From Rhodospirillales bacterium (lineage in GTDB: Bacteria > Pseudomonadota > Alphaproteobacteria > Acetobacterales > Acetobacteraceae): DNA of 7,792 bases. Location of the stretch: assembly GCA_025350425.1 (NCBI GenBank), contig JANXXW010000164.1, forward strand, positions 1-7,792. The letters are read 5' to 3'. The translations under genes and the position numbers were made by a program. Shown here piece after piece: positions 1-6,370 of the stretch. Each line of letters begins with the position of its first letter. Positions within the stretch are counted from its first letter, which is position 1. Under the pieces are notes generated by a model that saw nothing but the letters and a program-made list of their open reading frames with translations, made no database searches and was not told the origin of the DNA.

Positions 1-1588
1 GCTCGATCAGGATGCCCAGGAACCGCTCGAAGCTGCCGAGGATGGCGCGATGCAGCATCACCGGCCGCTTTCGGGCGCTGTCGTCACCGACATAAACCGC
101 GTCCAGCCGCTCCGGGAGAACGAAATCCACCTGCAACGTGCCGCACTGCCAGTCCCGCCCGATGGCGTCCCGCAGCACGAATTCCAGCTTCGGGCCGTAG
201 AACGCGCCTTCGCCGGGGTTTACTTCATACTCCACTCCGGCCAGGGCGCAGGCGTCCCTGAGCGCCGCCTCCGCGCGGTCCCATGTCGCGTCGTCGCCCG
301 CCCGCATTTCGGGGCGGTCCGCATACTTCACGCGGAAATCGGCGAACCCGAAATCGGCGTAGACCGACGACAACAATTCCACGAACCGGACCGTCTCGTC
401 CGAGATCTGCGCCTCGGTACAGAAGATATGCGCGTCGTCCTGGGTAAAGGCCCGCACGCGCATGATACCGTGCAACGCGCCTGAGGGCTCGTAGCGGTGG
501 CAGGAGCCGAACTCCGCCAGGCGCAGCGGTAATTCCCGGTAGCTGCGCAGACCATGGTTGAAGATAAGCACATGGCACGGGCAGTTCATCGGCTTCAGCG
601 CAAGGGTCTTGTCCTCCTCGTCCACGCGGGCGAGGAACATGTGCTCGCGATACTTATCCCAATGCCCCGACGCCTCCCAGAGCGAGCGGTCCACGAGTTG
701 CGGGGTCTTGACCTCCTGGTAGCCGTTGGCGTCCAGGCGGCGGCGCATGTAGTCCTCGGCGGCGCGATACAGGCGCCAGCCTTTCGGGTGCCAGAACACG
801 CTGCCGACCGCCTCCTCCTGGAGGCTGAATAAATCCATGTCACGGCCGATCCGGCGATGGTCGCGGCGCTCGGCTTCTTCGAGCTGGTGCAGGTGGGCGT
901 CCAGTTCCTTCTGATCGCGCCACGCGGTGCCGTAGATGCGCGAGAGCATCGGGTTGCGATGATCCCCGCGCCAATAGGCGCCGGCCACCTTCATCAGCTT
1001 GAAGGCTGGCCCGATATCGGCCGTATTCCGCATATGCGGCCCGCGGCAAAGGTCGATCCAATCGCCCTGGCTGTAGAAGGTGATCGTTTCGCTCACCGGA
1101 AGGTCGCGGATCAACTCGGCCTTGTAGCTTTCGCCACGCGCCTCGAAGAACGCGATAGCCTCGTCGCGGTCCCGCACTTCGCGCCGGAACGGGGCGCCGC
1201 GCGCGACGATCTCACGCATCTTGGCCTCGATCGCCGGGAAATCCTCGGGTGTGAACGGGGCATTGCGGGCGAAGTCGTAATAGAAGCCATTCTCGATAGA
1301 CGGCCCGATCGTGACCTGCGTGCCGGGATATAGCGCCTGCACCGCCTCGGCGAGCACGTGCGCGGTATCGTGGCGGATCAGTTCCAACGCATCCGGGTCA
1401 CGCCGGGTCACGAACACCACGCTGGCATCGTGATCGATCTGGCGCGACAAATCCTCAAGCCTACCATCCAGCCGCATCGCCAGAGCTGCGCGCGCCAAGC
1501 CCGGCCCGATTGCCTCGGCCACCTCGGTGCCCGTCACCGCCCCGTCGAAACGGCGCACGGAACCGTCGGGCAGGGTGATCGCGGGCAT
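1..1588 (-). CDS. thrS: Threonyl-tRNA synthetase, C-terminally truncated by the window edge
   Basis: Charges tRNA-Thr with threonine in the cytoplasm and clears mis-made Ser-tRNA-Thr. The frame is open for 529 codons and continues past base 1; the family is usually about 640 residues, so most of the C-terminal anticodon-binding domain lies outside. Domains in order: TGS domain (about 1-60), editing domain with H73, H77, C181 and H185 (HDTAH, CRGPH), then the class II catalytic core from about 245. Zinc ligands by family alignment are C336 (in MNCPCH), H387 (TQDDAH) and H513 (MLHRA). The NCPCH form is common in alphaproteobacteria. Start ATG at 1588 gives the expected TGS opening MPAITLPDGS and has an AGGAG 9 bases upstream. 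It lies 49 bases downstream of the glycosyltransferase gene on the same strand and may be cotranscribed. No frameshift or in-frame stop seen. Confidence 0.97.
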   Translation of the reverse strand, partial: MPAITLPDGSVRRFDGAVTGTEVAEAIGPGLARAALAMRLDGRLEDLSRQIDHDASVVFVTRRDPDALELIRHDTAHVLAEAVQALYPGTQVTIGPSIENGFYYDFARNAPFTPEDFPAIEAKMREIVARGAPFRREVRDRDEAIAFFEARGESYKAELIRDLPVSETITFYSQGDWIDLCRGPHMRNTADIGPAFKLMKVAGAYWRGDHRNPMLSRIYGTAWRDQKELDAHLHQLEEAERRDHRRIGRDMDLFSLQEEAVGSVFWHPKGWRLYRAAEDYMRRRLDANGYQEVKTPQLVDRSLWEASGHWDKYREHMFLARVDEEDKTLALKPMNCPCHVLIFNHGLRSYRELPLRLAEFGSCHRYEPSGALHGIMRVRAFTQDDAHIFCTEAQISDETVRFVELLSSVYADFGFADFRVKYADRPEMRAGDDATWDRAEAALRDACALAGVEYEVNPGEGAFYGPKLEFVLRDAIGRDWQCGTLQVDFVLPERLDAVYVGDDSARKRPVMLHRAILGSFERFLGILIE

Positions 1589-1597
1589 GATCAGGCA

Positions 1598-1602
1598 CTC
1601 CT
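1598..1602 (-). promoter_or_regulatory. Ribosome binding site of thrS
   Basis: AGGAG on the minus strand, 9 bases before the ATG at 1588. It supports independent initiation of thrS although the gene follows closely on the glycosyltransferase gene. Confidence 0.7.
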
Positions 1603-1637
1603 GGGCTGAATTGAAAACAAGGCGCGTTCCTATGCCG

Positions 1638-2534
1638 TCAGCCAAGCGCCGCTGCAACCCTCGCAACCGGCAGATCGGCCAAGTCATTCTCGCGCAGGAT
1701 GGTAGGCCAGCTGCCGGCCGGCCCACGTGGCGCCGTGAGACAGGGGTCGCTTTCGGCGGAAAACAGCACCACGCAGCGGCATCCCATGGCAGCGGCAAGA
1801 TGCATCGGCCCGGTATCGTTACCGACCGCCAACTCTGCCCGCGATGCCAATGCCGCAATTGCGGGGATGTCGGTGCCTCCCGTCAGGTCGATCGCCTCCG
1901 GGCAGATCGCACGAATGGCGGTCGCCAGCGGCGCTTCAGCCTTGGAACCCACGATCACCGGCGCCATCCCTCGCGTCACCAACAACCGGCCGAGTTCTCC
2001 AAACCGGGCGGCCGGCCATCGCTTGGCAGGGCGATGGGGCGCGGCACCCGGAATCAGCAGCATCGCCCGTGGCGGGATGGCCGGTGCAGGCCGGCTGGCC
2101 AGCCAAGCCAGATCTGGCATGGGGAAACGGGCGATTCCGGCCATCTCCATTTGTTCACGTTGACGCTCCGTCGTGTGCATGAAGTCACGGCGGGAATTGG
2201 CGTGTGGCAAGGAACATCCCCGTGCCACACCCGACCATCGAGGTCGGCCCGCAAGCAGGAAATACCATGCCGACCTTGCCGAAGTCTGAAGATCGTAGAC
2301 GAGGTCGTATCGCCGGAGCTGTCTGGCGAGTGCCACGACACCGATTGTATTCCACATCCCAGGCCGCTGATCCACGATTACCTCGTCGAACCACGGCGAA
2401 AGATTTGCGAGTTCTTGGAAAGGCTGCGTGGTGAGTAACGTAATCCGAGCGGCCGGATGACGCTCGCGGATCGCGGCAAACGGGCCGAACGACAGTACAA
2501 AGTCGCCCATCGCCCCTAAACGGACGACGAGCAC
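1638..2534 (-). CDS. Glycosyltransferase family 9 protein (heptosyltransferase-like)
   Basis: Likely adds a heptose or similar sugar from a nucleotide-activated donor during lipopolysaccharide core or other surface glycan synthesis, at the cytoplasmic face of the inner membrane. The 298-residue protein has the GT9 N-terminal motif RLGAMGD (residues 5-11; the Asp is the usual catalytic position), a donor-side loop LIPGAAPHRPAKRWP (160-174), and the C-terminal signature GNDTGPMHLAAA (238-249). Length is slightly short but normal for the family. Both Rossmann-like halves are present, so it is probably active; acceptor and donor cannot be read from sequence. The GTG at 2534 is used because the conserved LVVRLGAMGD begins straight after it and no ATG is in frame upstream. 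That start lies inside a strong hairpin and has no clear Shine-Dalgarno at normal spacing. It lies 41 bases downstream of the DUF1150 gene. I cannot tell a waaC, waaF or waaQ type. Confidence 0.88.
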   Translation of the reverse strand: MLVVRLGAMGDFVLSFGPFAAIRERHPAARITLLTTQPFQELANLSPWFDEVIVDQRPGMWNTIGVVALARQLRRYDLVYDLQTSARSAWYFLLAGRPRWSGVARGCSLPHANSRRDFMHTTERQREQMEMAGIARFPMPDLAWLASRPAPAIPPRAMLLIPGAAPHRPAKRWPAARFGELGRLLVTRGMAPVIVGSKAEAPLATAIRAICPEAIDLTGGTDIPAIAALASRAELAVGNDTGPMHLAAAMGCRCVVLFSAESDPCLTAPRGPAGSWPTILRENDLADLPVARVAAALG

Positions 2535-2554
2535 CTCATGTGGCTCGTCGTCCG
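2521..2554 (-). repeat. Inverted repeat (hairpin) enclosing the glycosyltransferase start codon
   Basis: The 11-base arm CGGACGACGAG at 2521-2531 is repeated exactly as its reverse complement at 2544-2554. The 12-base interior can add CAC/GTG pairs (2532-2534 with 2540-2542) beside one bulged base, leaving a 5-base loop. On the minus-strand RNA the GUG start codon falls in the inner stem and codons 2-5 in the outer stem. Just after the stem the RNA reads UUUAGGGG, too short a U-run for a convincing intrinsic terminator. Possible roles are limiting glycosyltransferase translation or attenuating readthrough from the hsp20 operon. The repeat is seen directly; its function is inference. Confidence 0.75.
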
Positions 2555-2575
2555 TAGTGCGGTTGTGGCCCCGGA

Positions 2576-2830
2576 TCAGTGGACCAGAGTCGCCATCATC
2601 TCGTGCTGGACCACGGCGGCGATAGCAAGGTCACGGTCACCCGCCACGGCCATCGGCGTCCCATCGGCGGCATGGATCGCGTAGGCGATCGCGCCGTTCA
2701 ACTGGACCGGCTTCACATAGGCGATCTGCGAAACCCCGAGACGCGCAAGTTGCTCGATCGACAAATGACGTATGTCGACGATCTCCACAGGCGTGGCGTT
2801 ATCGACGTCGAAACTGGTTTGGAAAGTCAT
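2576..2830 (-). CDS. DUF1150 family small protein
   Basis: Protein of 84 residues of unknown function. In alphaproteobacteria DUF1150 genes commonly sit directly downstream of an IbpA-type Hsp20 gene, as here, which suggests a stress-linked role, but I know of no assigned activity. Recognisable family features are the segment LGVSQIAYVKPV (about 31-42), a following stretch reading like A[IY]AIHAADGTPMAV (about 48-61), and a C-terminal helix about 62-82 with the phrase DRDLAIAAVVQHEM. No signal peptide or membrane segment is seen. The frame stays open 126 bases upstream, but the start at 2830 (MTFQTSF) is chosen because it has GGAGG 5 bases upstream; the longer version would overlap the end of hsp20. 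The 100-base gap to hsp20 contains small GC hairpins but no clear terminator, so the two are probably cotranscribed. Confidence 0.85.
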   Translation of the reverse strand: MTFQTSFDVDNATPVEIVDIRHLSIEQLARLGVSQIAYVKPVQLNGAIAYAIHAADGTPMAVAGDRDLAIAAVVQHEMMATLVH

Positions 2831-2835
2831 TAAAG

Positions 2836-2840
2836 CCTCC
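2836..2840 (-). promoter_or_regulatory. Ribosome binding site fixing the DUF1150 start
   Basis: GGAGG on the minus strand, 5 bases before the ATG at 2830. It decides between this start and in-frame upstream Met codons, one of which (in ATGGAGG) overlaps the site itself. Confidence 0.8.
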
Positions 2841-2930
2841 ATCCGAGCGCGGTGCCTTGCGAATGCAACGCCACCGCCGGCAATCTGGTTTGACCGCAGG
2901 TCGCGGCCATAGAAGTTTAGATATGGTAAC

Positions 2931-3398
2931 TCAGCGCTCTTCAGTCGATTCGACATTGTTCTCTGTGATCGTAGTCTCGTTCGATGCGCTTTGTGTACCG
3001 ATTCGAATGGTCTTCACGCGAGTTTCCGGCTGCGGACGCGCGAGATCGATGTGCAGCAGGCCGTTATCGAGCCATGCTCCTTTGACCTCGATGCCCTCGG
3101 CCATCACGAAAGCTCGCTGGAACTGCCGGGCCGCGATGCCGCGATGCAGGAACACACGTCCCTGGCTGTCGTCGGTCTGCCGCCCACGTATCACCAACTG
3201 ATTGTCTTCCTGCGTGATTTGCAGGTCGTCCATAAAGAACCCAGCAACGGCGAGAGTAATCCGTAACTCGACCGGGCTGACCTGCTCGATGTTGTAAGGT
3301 GGATAGCCATCAGACGACGACTTGGCCGCACGTTCGAGCATCTGTTCCAGATGATCGAACCCCAGAAACAAAGGTGACGCGAACATGCGTGTCGTCAT
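2931..3398 (-). CDS. Small heat shock protein, Hsp20/alpha-crystallin family (IbpA-like)
   Basis: ATP-independent holdase chaperone that binds unfolding proteins in the cytoplasm and passes them to DnaK/ClpB. The 155-residue protein opens with MTTRMFASPLFLGFDHLEQML and then has the class-typical YPPYNIE (about 33-39), which begins the alpha-crystallin domain (about 35-132). The domain ends with the conserved A-x-x-x-x-G-x-L type segment GAWLDNGLLHIDL, and an I-x-I-type motif IRI follows near 132-134, the usual oligomer contact. The acidic, polar tail after it is variable in this family. The start at 3398 is used because GAGGGGG lies 6 bases upstream and the N-terminus matches Hsp20 relatives; the frame is open 14 codons further but that stretch lacks family resemblance. 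It leads the minus-strand block and its leader may be an RNA thermometer. Confidence 0.95.
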   Translation of the reverse strand: MTTRMFASPLFLGFDHLEQMLERAAKSSSDGYPPYNIEQVSPVELRITLAVAGFFMDDLQITQEDNQLVIRGRQTDDSQGRVFLHRGIAARQFQRAFVMAEGIEVKGAWLDNGLLHIDLARPQPETRVKTIRIGTQSASNETTITENNVESTEER

Positions 3399-3553
3399 CG
3401 AAGGCCCCCTCAATCGAGCGAAGCAAATGCCGTGTCCCATCTTGGCAACCCAGCATTATTTAGTTTGGACGCATAATCACCGATTGCAAGATGCGCGGCA
3501 CACGTCACACCGCAGGCGTTGATCGCGTCGCGCCGGGCGGCTACATCCTGGAC
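3399..3553. promoter_or_regulatory. Divergent intergenic region between hsp20 and def
   Basis: This 155-base gap must hold promoters for both divergent operons. It has the most AT-rich patch of the window (about 3453-3478). For def, TTGATC (3519-3524) and TACATC (3542-3547) stand 17 bases apart, a weak sigma-70-like pair that would start the RNA at or near the ATG at 3554. For hsp20, CTTG (3490-3487, minus strand) followed 18 bases on by CCAAACTA is only a poor match to a heat-shock sigma factor site. CATAAT at 3472-3477 looks like a -10 box but lacks a -35 box at normal distance. Confidence 0.4.
3403..3427 (-). promoter_or_regulatory. Candidate ROSE-like RNA thermometer hairpin covering the hsp20 ribosome binding site
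   Basis: On the minus-strand RNA the segment UUCGCUC (3422-3416) can pair across a 4-base loop (GAUU) with the Shine-Dalgarno stretch GAGGGGG (3411-3405). The pairs are C-G, U-A, C-G, a G-G mismatch (3419 with 3408), C-G and two U-G. A UYGCU-type motif facing the Shine-Dalgarno, with an internal G-G opposition and weak pairs, is the hallmark of ROSE elements, which control hsp20 genes in alphaproteobacteria. The pairing is seen by hand; upstream ROSE hairpins are not clear and no folding was computed. Confidence 0.45.
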
Positions 3554-4105
3554 ATGACCGACCTCGTCACTGAAGCGCCAGCCGGACTCGATCCGGTTCT
3601 GCAAATACTGATCGCGCCGCATCCGTCCCTGAAGCAGCGTGCCATTCCGGTGCTTCCGTCGGACAGGCAGAGTGTGAGCGCGCTGGTGCCGCGCATGTTC
3701 GATGCGATGTATCGCGCTCCCGGAATCGGCCTTGCGGCGCCCCAGGTAGGCTCGCGCCTCCGCCTCGTCGTGGTCGATTTGATGCCCGGCGACAAGCGCC
3801 AGCCCATCGTGCTGATCAACCCGGAGATCGTGGCGGTCAGCACCGAGTTGTTCACCCGTGAGGAAGGCTGCCTGTCGTTGCCCGGCCAGTATGCCGATGT
3901 GACCCGCCCGGCTGAGGTACGCGTGCGTTACCTCGACGAAAAGGGCGCCAAGCGGGACATCTCGGCCGACGGGTTGTTGGCGGCCTGCCTGCAGCACGAG
4001 ATCGACCATCTCGACGGCGTGCTGTTCATCGATCACCTTTCCCCGTTGAAACGCAACATGATCATGCGACGGCTGGCCAAGGAACAACGCCTGAAGGATC
4101 TCTGA
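3554..4105 (+). CDS. def: Peptide deformylase
   Basis: Metalloenzyme that removes the formyl group from the N-terminal Met of new proteins at the ribosome. All three family motifs are present in the 183-residue product: motif 1 GIGLAAPQ (57-64), motif 2 EGCLS (104-108, metal ligand C106), and motif 3 QHEIDH (147-152, metal ligands H148 and H152, catalytic E149). Length is typical. The ATG at 3554 is preferred because the N-terminal helix plus PHPSLKQRA match the family from there; the frame is open to an ATG at 3491, but the extra 21 residues look like translated spacer. No Shine-Dalgarno is visible before 3554, which may mean a leaderless mRNA or a wrong start. It is first in def-fmt-truA, with its stop one base before the fmt start. 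Confidence 0.95.
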   Translation: MTDLVTEAPAGLDPVLQILIAPHPSLKQRAIPVLPSDRQSVSALVPRMFDAMYRAPGIGLAAPQVGSRLRLVVVDLMPGDKRQPIVLINPEIVAVSTELFTREEGCLSLPGQYADVTRPAEVRVRYLDEKGAKRDISADGLLAACLQHEIDHLDGVLFIDHLSPLKRNMIMRRLAKEQRLKDL

Positions 4106-4106
4106 T

Positions 4107-5012
4107 TTGCGCCTCGCCTTCATGGGCAGCCCCGATTTCGCCGTACCCGCACTTCGCACCTTGCACGCGGCGGGCCACGATATCGCGGCCGTTTACACCC
4201 AACCCCCGCGCCCGGCGGGCCGGGGCCAAGCGGTCCGCAAATCCCCAGTCCAGCTTGCCGCCGAGGCGCTTGGCCTGCCAGTCCGGTCACCGGCGCGGTT
4301 GCGCCACGACGCCAGCGAGCACGCGGCGTTCGCGGCACTGGAACTCGACGCCGCCGTGGTCGCGGCATACGGCCTCATCCTCCCAGCCGCTATGCTGGCC
4401 GCCCCACGGCACGGCTGCCTCAATATTCATGCGAGCCTGCTGCCGCGCTGGCGCGGTGCGGGGCCGATTCAGGCGGCGATCCTGGCCGGGGACCACGAGA
4501 GCGGCGTGACCGTCATGCAGATGGACGCTGGCCTCGACACCGGCGCCATGCTGCTGCACGAGGCAACCGCGATCACATTCGAGACCACGGCTTCGATGCT
4601 GCACGACACGCTGGCCGAAATCGGTGGCCGGCTGATCGCCCGGGCACTGAATGAGGCGCCCGTGCCCACGCCGCAGCCCGAGACCGGTGTGACGTACGCC
4701 CCCAAGCTGACCCGCGAGGATGGCAGGCTGGACTGGACGCTCGATGCTGAAACGCTGGGCCGGCGCGTGCGGGCGCTCAATCCCTGGCCAGGCACCACCA
4801 CTTCGCTCGGCGGCGAAATGCTCAAGGTGCTTGCGGCGATTCCCGAGGCAGGCGGGGGCATCCCCGGCGAGACGCTTGACGCGACGCTCACGGTTGCCTG
4901 CGGATCAGGCGTGCTGCGCCTCGTCCGCGTGCAGGCCGCCGGGCGCGCACCGCTCGACGCCGTCGCGTTCCTCCGTGGCAGGCCGGTGCCAGCCGGCACC
5001 CGGCTTGGCTGA
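4107..5012 (+). CDS. fmt: Methionyl-tRNA formyltransferase
   Basis: Transfers a formyl group from 10-formyl-tetrahydrofolate to Met on initiator tRNA, the step that Def later reverses on the protein. The 301-residue product has the N-terminal Rossmann-type formyltransferase domain (1 to about 200) starting MRLAFMGSPDFAVP, the basic tRNA-contact loop around PPRPAGRGQAVRKS (33-46), the catalytic triad N106, H108 and D144 within LNIHASLLPRWRGAGPI and DAGLDTGA, and the C-terminal OB-like tRNA-binding domain (about 206-301) starting at DGRLDW. The start is a TTG at 4107, chosen because the conserved N-terminus begins exactly there and AAGGA (4094-4098, inside the def end) lies 8 bases upstream. 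The one-base gap to def indicates translational coupling. Complete, with no unusual residue seen. Confidence 0.96.
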   Translation: MRLAFMGSPDFAVPALRTLHAAGHDIAAVYTQPPRPAGRGQAVRKSPVQLAAEALGLPVRSPARLRHDASEHAAFAALELDAAVVAAYGLILPAAMLAAPRHGCLNIHASLLPRWRGAGPIQAAILAGDHESGVTVMQMDAGLDTGAMLLHEATAITFETTASMLHDTLAEIGGRLIARALNEAPVPTPQPETGVTYAPKLTREDGRLDWTLDAETLGRRVRALNPWPGTTTSLGGEMLKVLAAIPEAGGGIPGETLDATLTVACGSGVLRLVRVQAAGRAPLDAVAFLRGRPVPAGTRLG

Positions 5013-5018
5013 TCCTTG

Positions 5019-5804
5019 ATGCGGCGGGTGGCGCTACTGATCGAATATGACGGGCGCGGCTTCGTGGGATGGCAGCGCCAGATCAACGGGGTGTCCATCC
5101 AGACCGTGCTGGACGCGGCGGTGTACCGCATTGCGGGGGACCGTCCGTTCGAGACGACGGCGGCTGGGCGCACCGACGCGGGCGTGCATGCCGCAGGACA
5201 GGTGGTGCAGATCGACTTCACCTCCGACCTCTCGCCGCTCCGCATCCGGGAGGCGCTGAACTTCCACCTCAAGCCGCACGCCGTGGTGGTGCTGGAGGTG
5301 GTCGAGACCGTGCCTGACTGGCACGCCCGGTTCTCCGCCATCGGCCGCCATTACCGCTACGATATCCAGAACCGCCGCCCACGCCCCGCGATCCGCGACG
5401 GTCAGGTGTGGCACGTGGAACGCGAATTGGACCACGCGGCGATGCACGCGGCGGCACAATCGCTGGTCGGACGGCACGATTTCACCTCCTATCGCGCCAC
5501 CTCCTGCCAGGCCAAGAGCCCGGTGCGGACACTGGACCGGCTCGATGTCACGCGAAACGGCGAGTTCGTCAGTGTCGTGGCAGAGGCCCGCAGCTTCCTG
5601 CATCATCAGGTCCGCAACATGGTGGGGACGTTGAAGATGGTCGGCGAGGGTCGTTGGCCCGTCTCCCGCGTGGCGGAAAGCCTGGTCGCACTGGACCGCC
5701 GCGCAGCCGGCCCGACTGCGCCGCCTGACGGGCTGTGTCTTACGCGCGTTTGTTATGACGCATATCTATTTCGCCGCGACTCTCATCCTGTGCCCATGGT
5801 GTAG
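5019..5804 (+). CDS. truA: tRNA pseudouridine(38-40) synthase
   Basis: Converts uridines 38, 39 and 40 of the tRNA anticodon stem-loop to pseudouridine. The 261-residue product starts MRRVALLIEYDGRGFVGWQRQ, has the catalytic GRTDAGVHA (50-58, nucleophile D53), the motif F-x-A-x-x-R-x-Y around FSAIGRHYRY (105-114), and FLHHQVRNMVG (193-203), all typical of TruA. The start is placed at the ATG at 5019; the TTG directly before it (5016) is also in frame but adds nothing. Six bases separate it from the fmt stop and no good Shine-Dalgarno is visible, so coupling to fmt is likely. After DGLCLTRVCYDAY, where the family usually stops, there is a tail of about 12 residues reaching to 5804, which runs 22 bases into the convergent membrane-protein gene. 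Confidence 0.96.
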   Translation: MRRVALLIEYDGRGFVGWQRQINGVSIQTVLDAAVYRIAGDRPFETTAAGRTDAGVHAAGQVVQIDFTSDLSPLRIREALNFHLKPHAVVVLEVVETVPDWHARFSAIGRHYRYDIQNRRPRPAIRDGQVWHVERELDHAAMHAAAQSLVGRHDFTSYRATSCQAKSPVRTLDRLDVTRNGEFVSVVAEARSFLHHQVRNMVGTLKMVGEGRWPVSRVAESLVALDRRAAGPTAPPDGLCLTRVCYDAYLFRRDSHPVPMV

Positions 5805-6370
5805 CCGGCGGTCATCGCCACCAGCATGAGCCCGAGCGCCAAATCGAGGGCCACCATCCCGGCAGCGGCCGACGGGGCGATGTCGAGGGCAAGTCGCGTT
5901 GCCGTCCATTCCAGCCACAATGCCCAGCCCATCGCCACCAGCCATGCCGTCTGCGCCACCGCATCGGGCATCCCGAGCAGCGACGGCAAGGCCGCGACCA
6001 CAAGCATCAGATACTGGATGACGTTGCACCAGTTCCAGATCGCGATGAAGCGCGGCCAACGGTCGGCGCGGCCAAACCGGGCGGCGATGGTGTGCGACAA
6101 CAGCGCGAATCCGGCCCAGCCGGCGACGTAACTGACCAGATCCCAGCCGAAATTGGTCGCGGCATGGCGGGGCACCCCGGTCTGCGCCCAGTCCAGCAGA
6201 TGCAGCGCCACGAACGCCGGCAGGCACAGCAACACGGCCCAGAAACTGCGCCGGGCCACCGCCATTTCGTGCGCAGGCTCCACCGCGAGCAGGCTGAGGC
6301 CCTCGCGCCGCCCGCAGGCCAGCATCAACGCAGCCTGCAACCCGTTGCCGATCGCGGCCGTCCGGTTCAA
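5783..6370 (-). CDS. Uncharacterised multi-pass membrane protein, second of a paralogous pair
   Basis: I do not recognise the family. The 195-residue product is very hydrophobic, with about five likely membrane segments (roughly 43-61, 75-96, 108-132, 139-160, 168-188), preceded by a short amphipathic N-terminus. Notable residues are D77, LS 91-92, A96-x-R98, W105-x-R107-F108 and the motif WNWC (112-115), plus EWTATR (154-159). The same pattern occurs in its upstream neighbour, so the two look like ancient duplicates, perhaps forming one membrane complex. The start is a TTG at 6370 that overlaps the neighbour's stop by four bases (TTGA) and has GGAGGGGGG six bases upstream. Its 3' end overlaps truA. 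Position after dapD suggests cotranscription but no proven link to lysine or cell-wall synthesis. A transport or scaffold role would be speculation. Confidence 0.8.
   Translation of the reverse strand: MNRTAAIGNGLQAALMLACGRREGLSLLAVEPAHEMAVARRSFWAVLLCLPAFVALHLLDWAQTGVPRHAATNFGWDLVSYVAGWAGFALLSHTIAARFGRADRWPRFIAIWNWCNVIQYLMLVVAALPSLLGMPDAVAQTAWLVAMGWALWLEWTATRLALDIAPSAAAGMVALDLALGLMLVAMTAGYTMGTG

Noticed and set aside
1..1061. Several short minus-strand frames within thrS suggesting a broken gene
   Set aside because: The thrS frame itself is continuous from 1588 to the window edge; the short frames are shadows.
1527..2438. 303-residue open frame on the plus strand opposite the glycosyltransferase gene
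   Set aside because: Arginine/proline-rich, no family resemblance, and antisense to clear GT9 motifs; a high-GC shadow frame.
2521..2554. Hairpin as a classical intrinsic terminator of the hsp20-DUF1150 operon
   Set aside because: The stem is followed by UUUAGGGG only, too short a U-run, and it lies in the start region of the next gene; partial attenuation remains possible.
2857..2868. Small hairpin TTGC-GAAT-GCAA between hsp20 and the DUF1150 gene
   Set aside because: Only four pairs with no U-run; expected by chance in GC-rich spacer.
2831..2956. N-terminal extension of the DUF1150 protein
   Set aside because: It overlaps the end of hsp20 and ignores the GGAGG directly before 2830.
3399..3440. 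14-codon N-terminal extension of Hsp20
   Set aside because: Its bases form the leader with the Shine-Dalgarno and the candidate thermometer; the family N-terminus begins at 3398.
3461..3490. Heat-shock sigma factor promoter for hsp20 (CTTG, 18 bases, CCAAACTA)
   Set aside because: The -10 match is poor; not strong enough to list as its own feature.
3491..3553. N-terminal extension of peptide deformylase to an ATG at 3491
   Set aside because: The extra 21 residues do not resemble deformylases and the upstream site is no better; kept only as an alternative.
4469..5341. 290-residue open frame antisense to fmt and truA
   Set aside because: Ser/Thr/Arg-rich with no motifs, opposite two certain genes.
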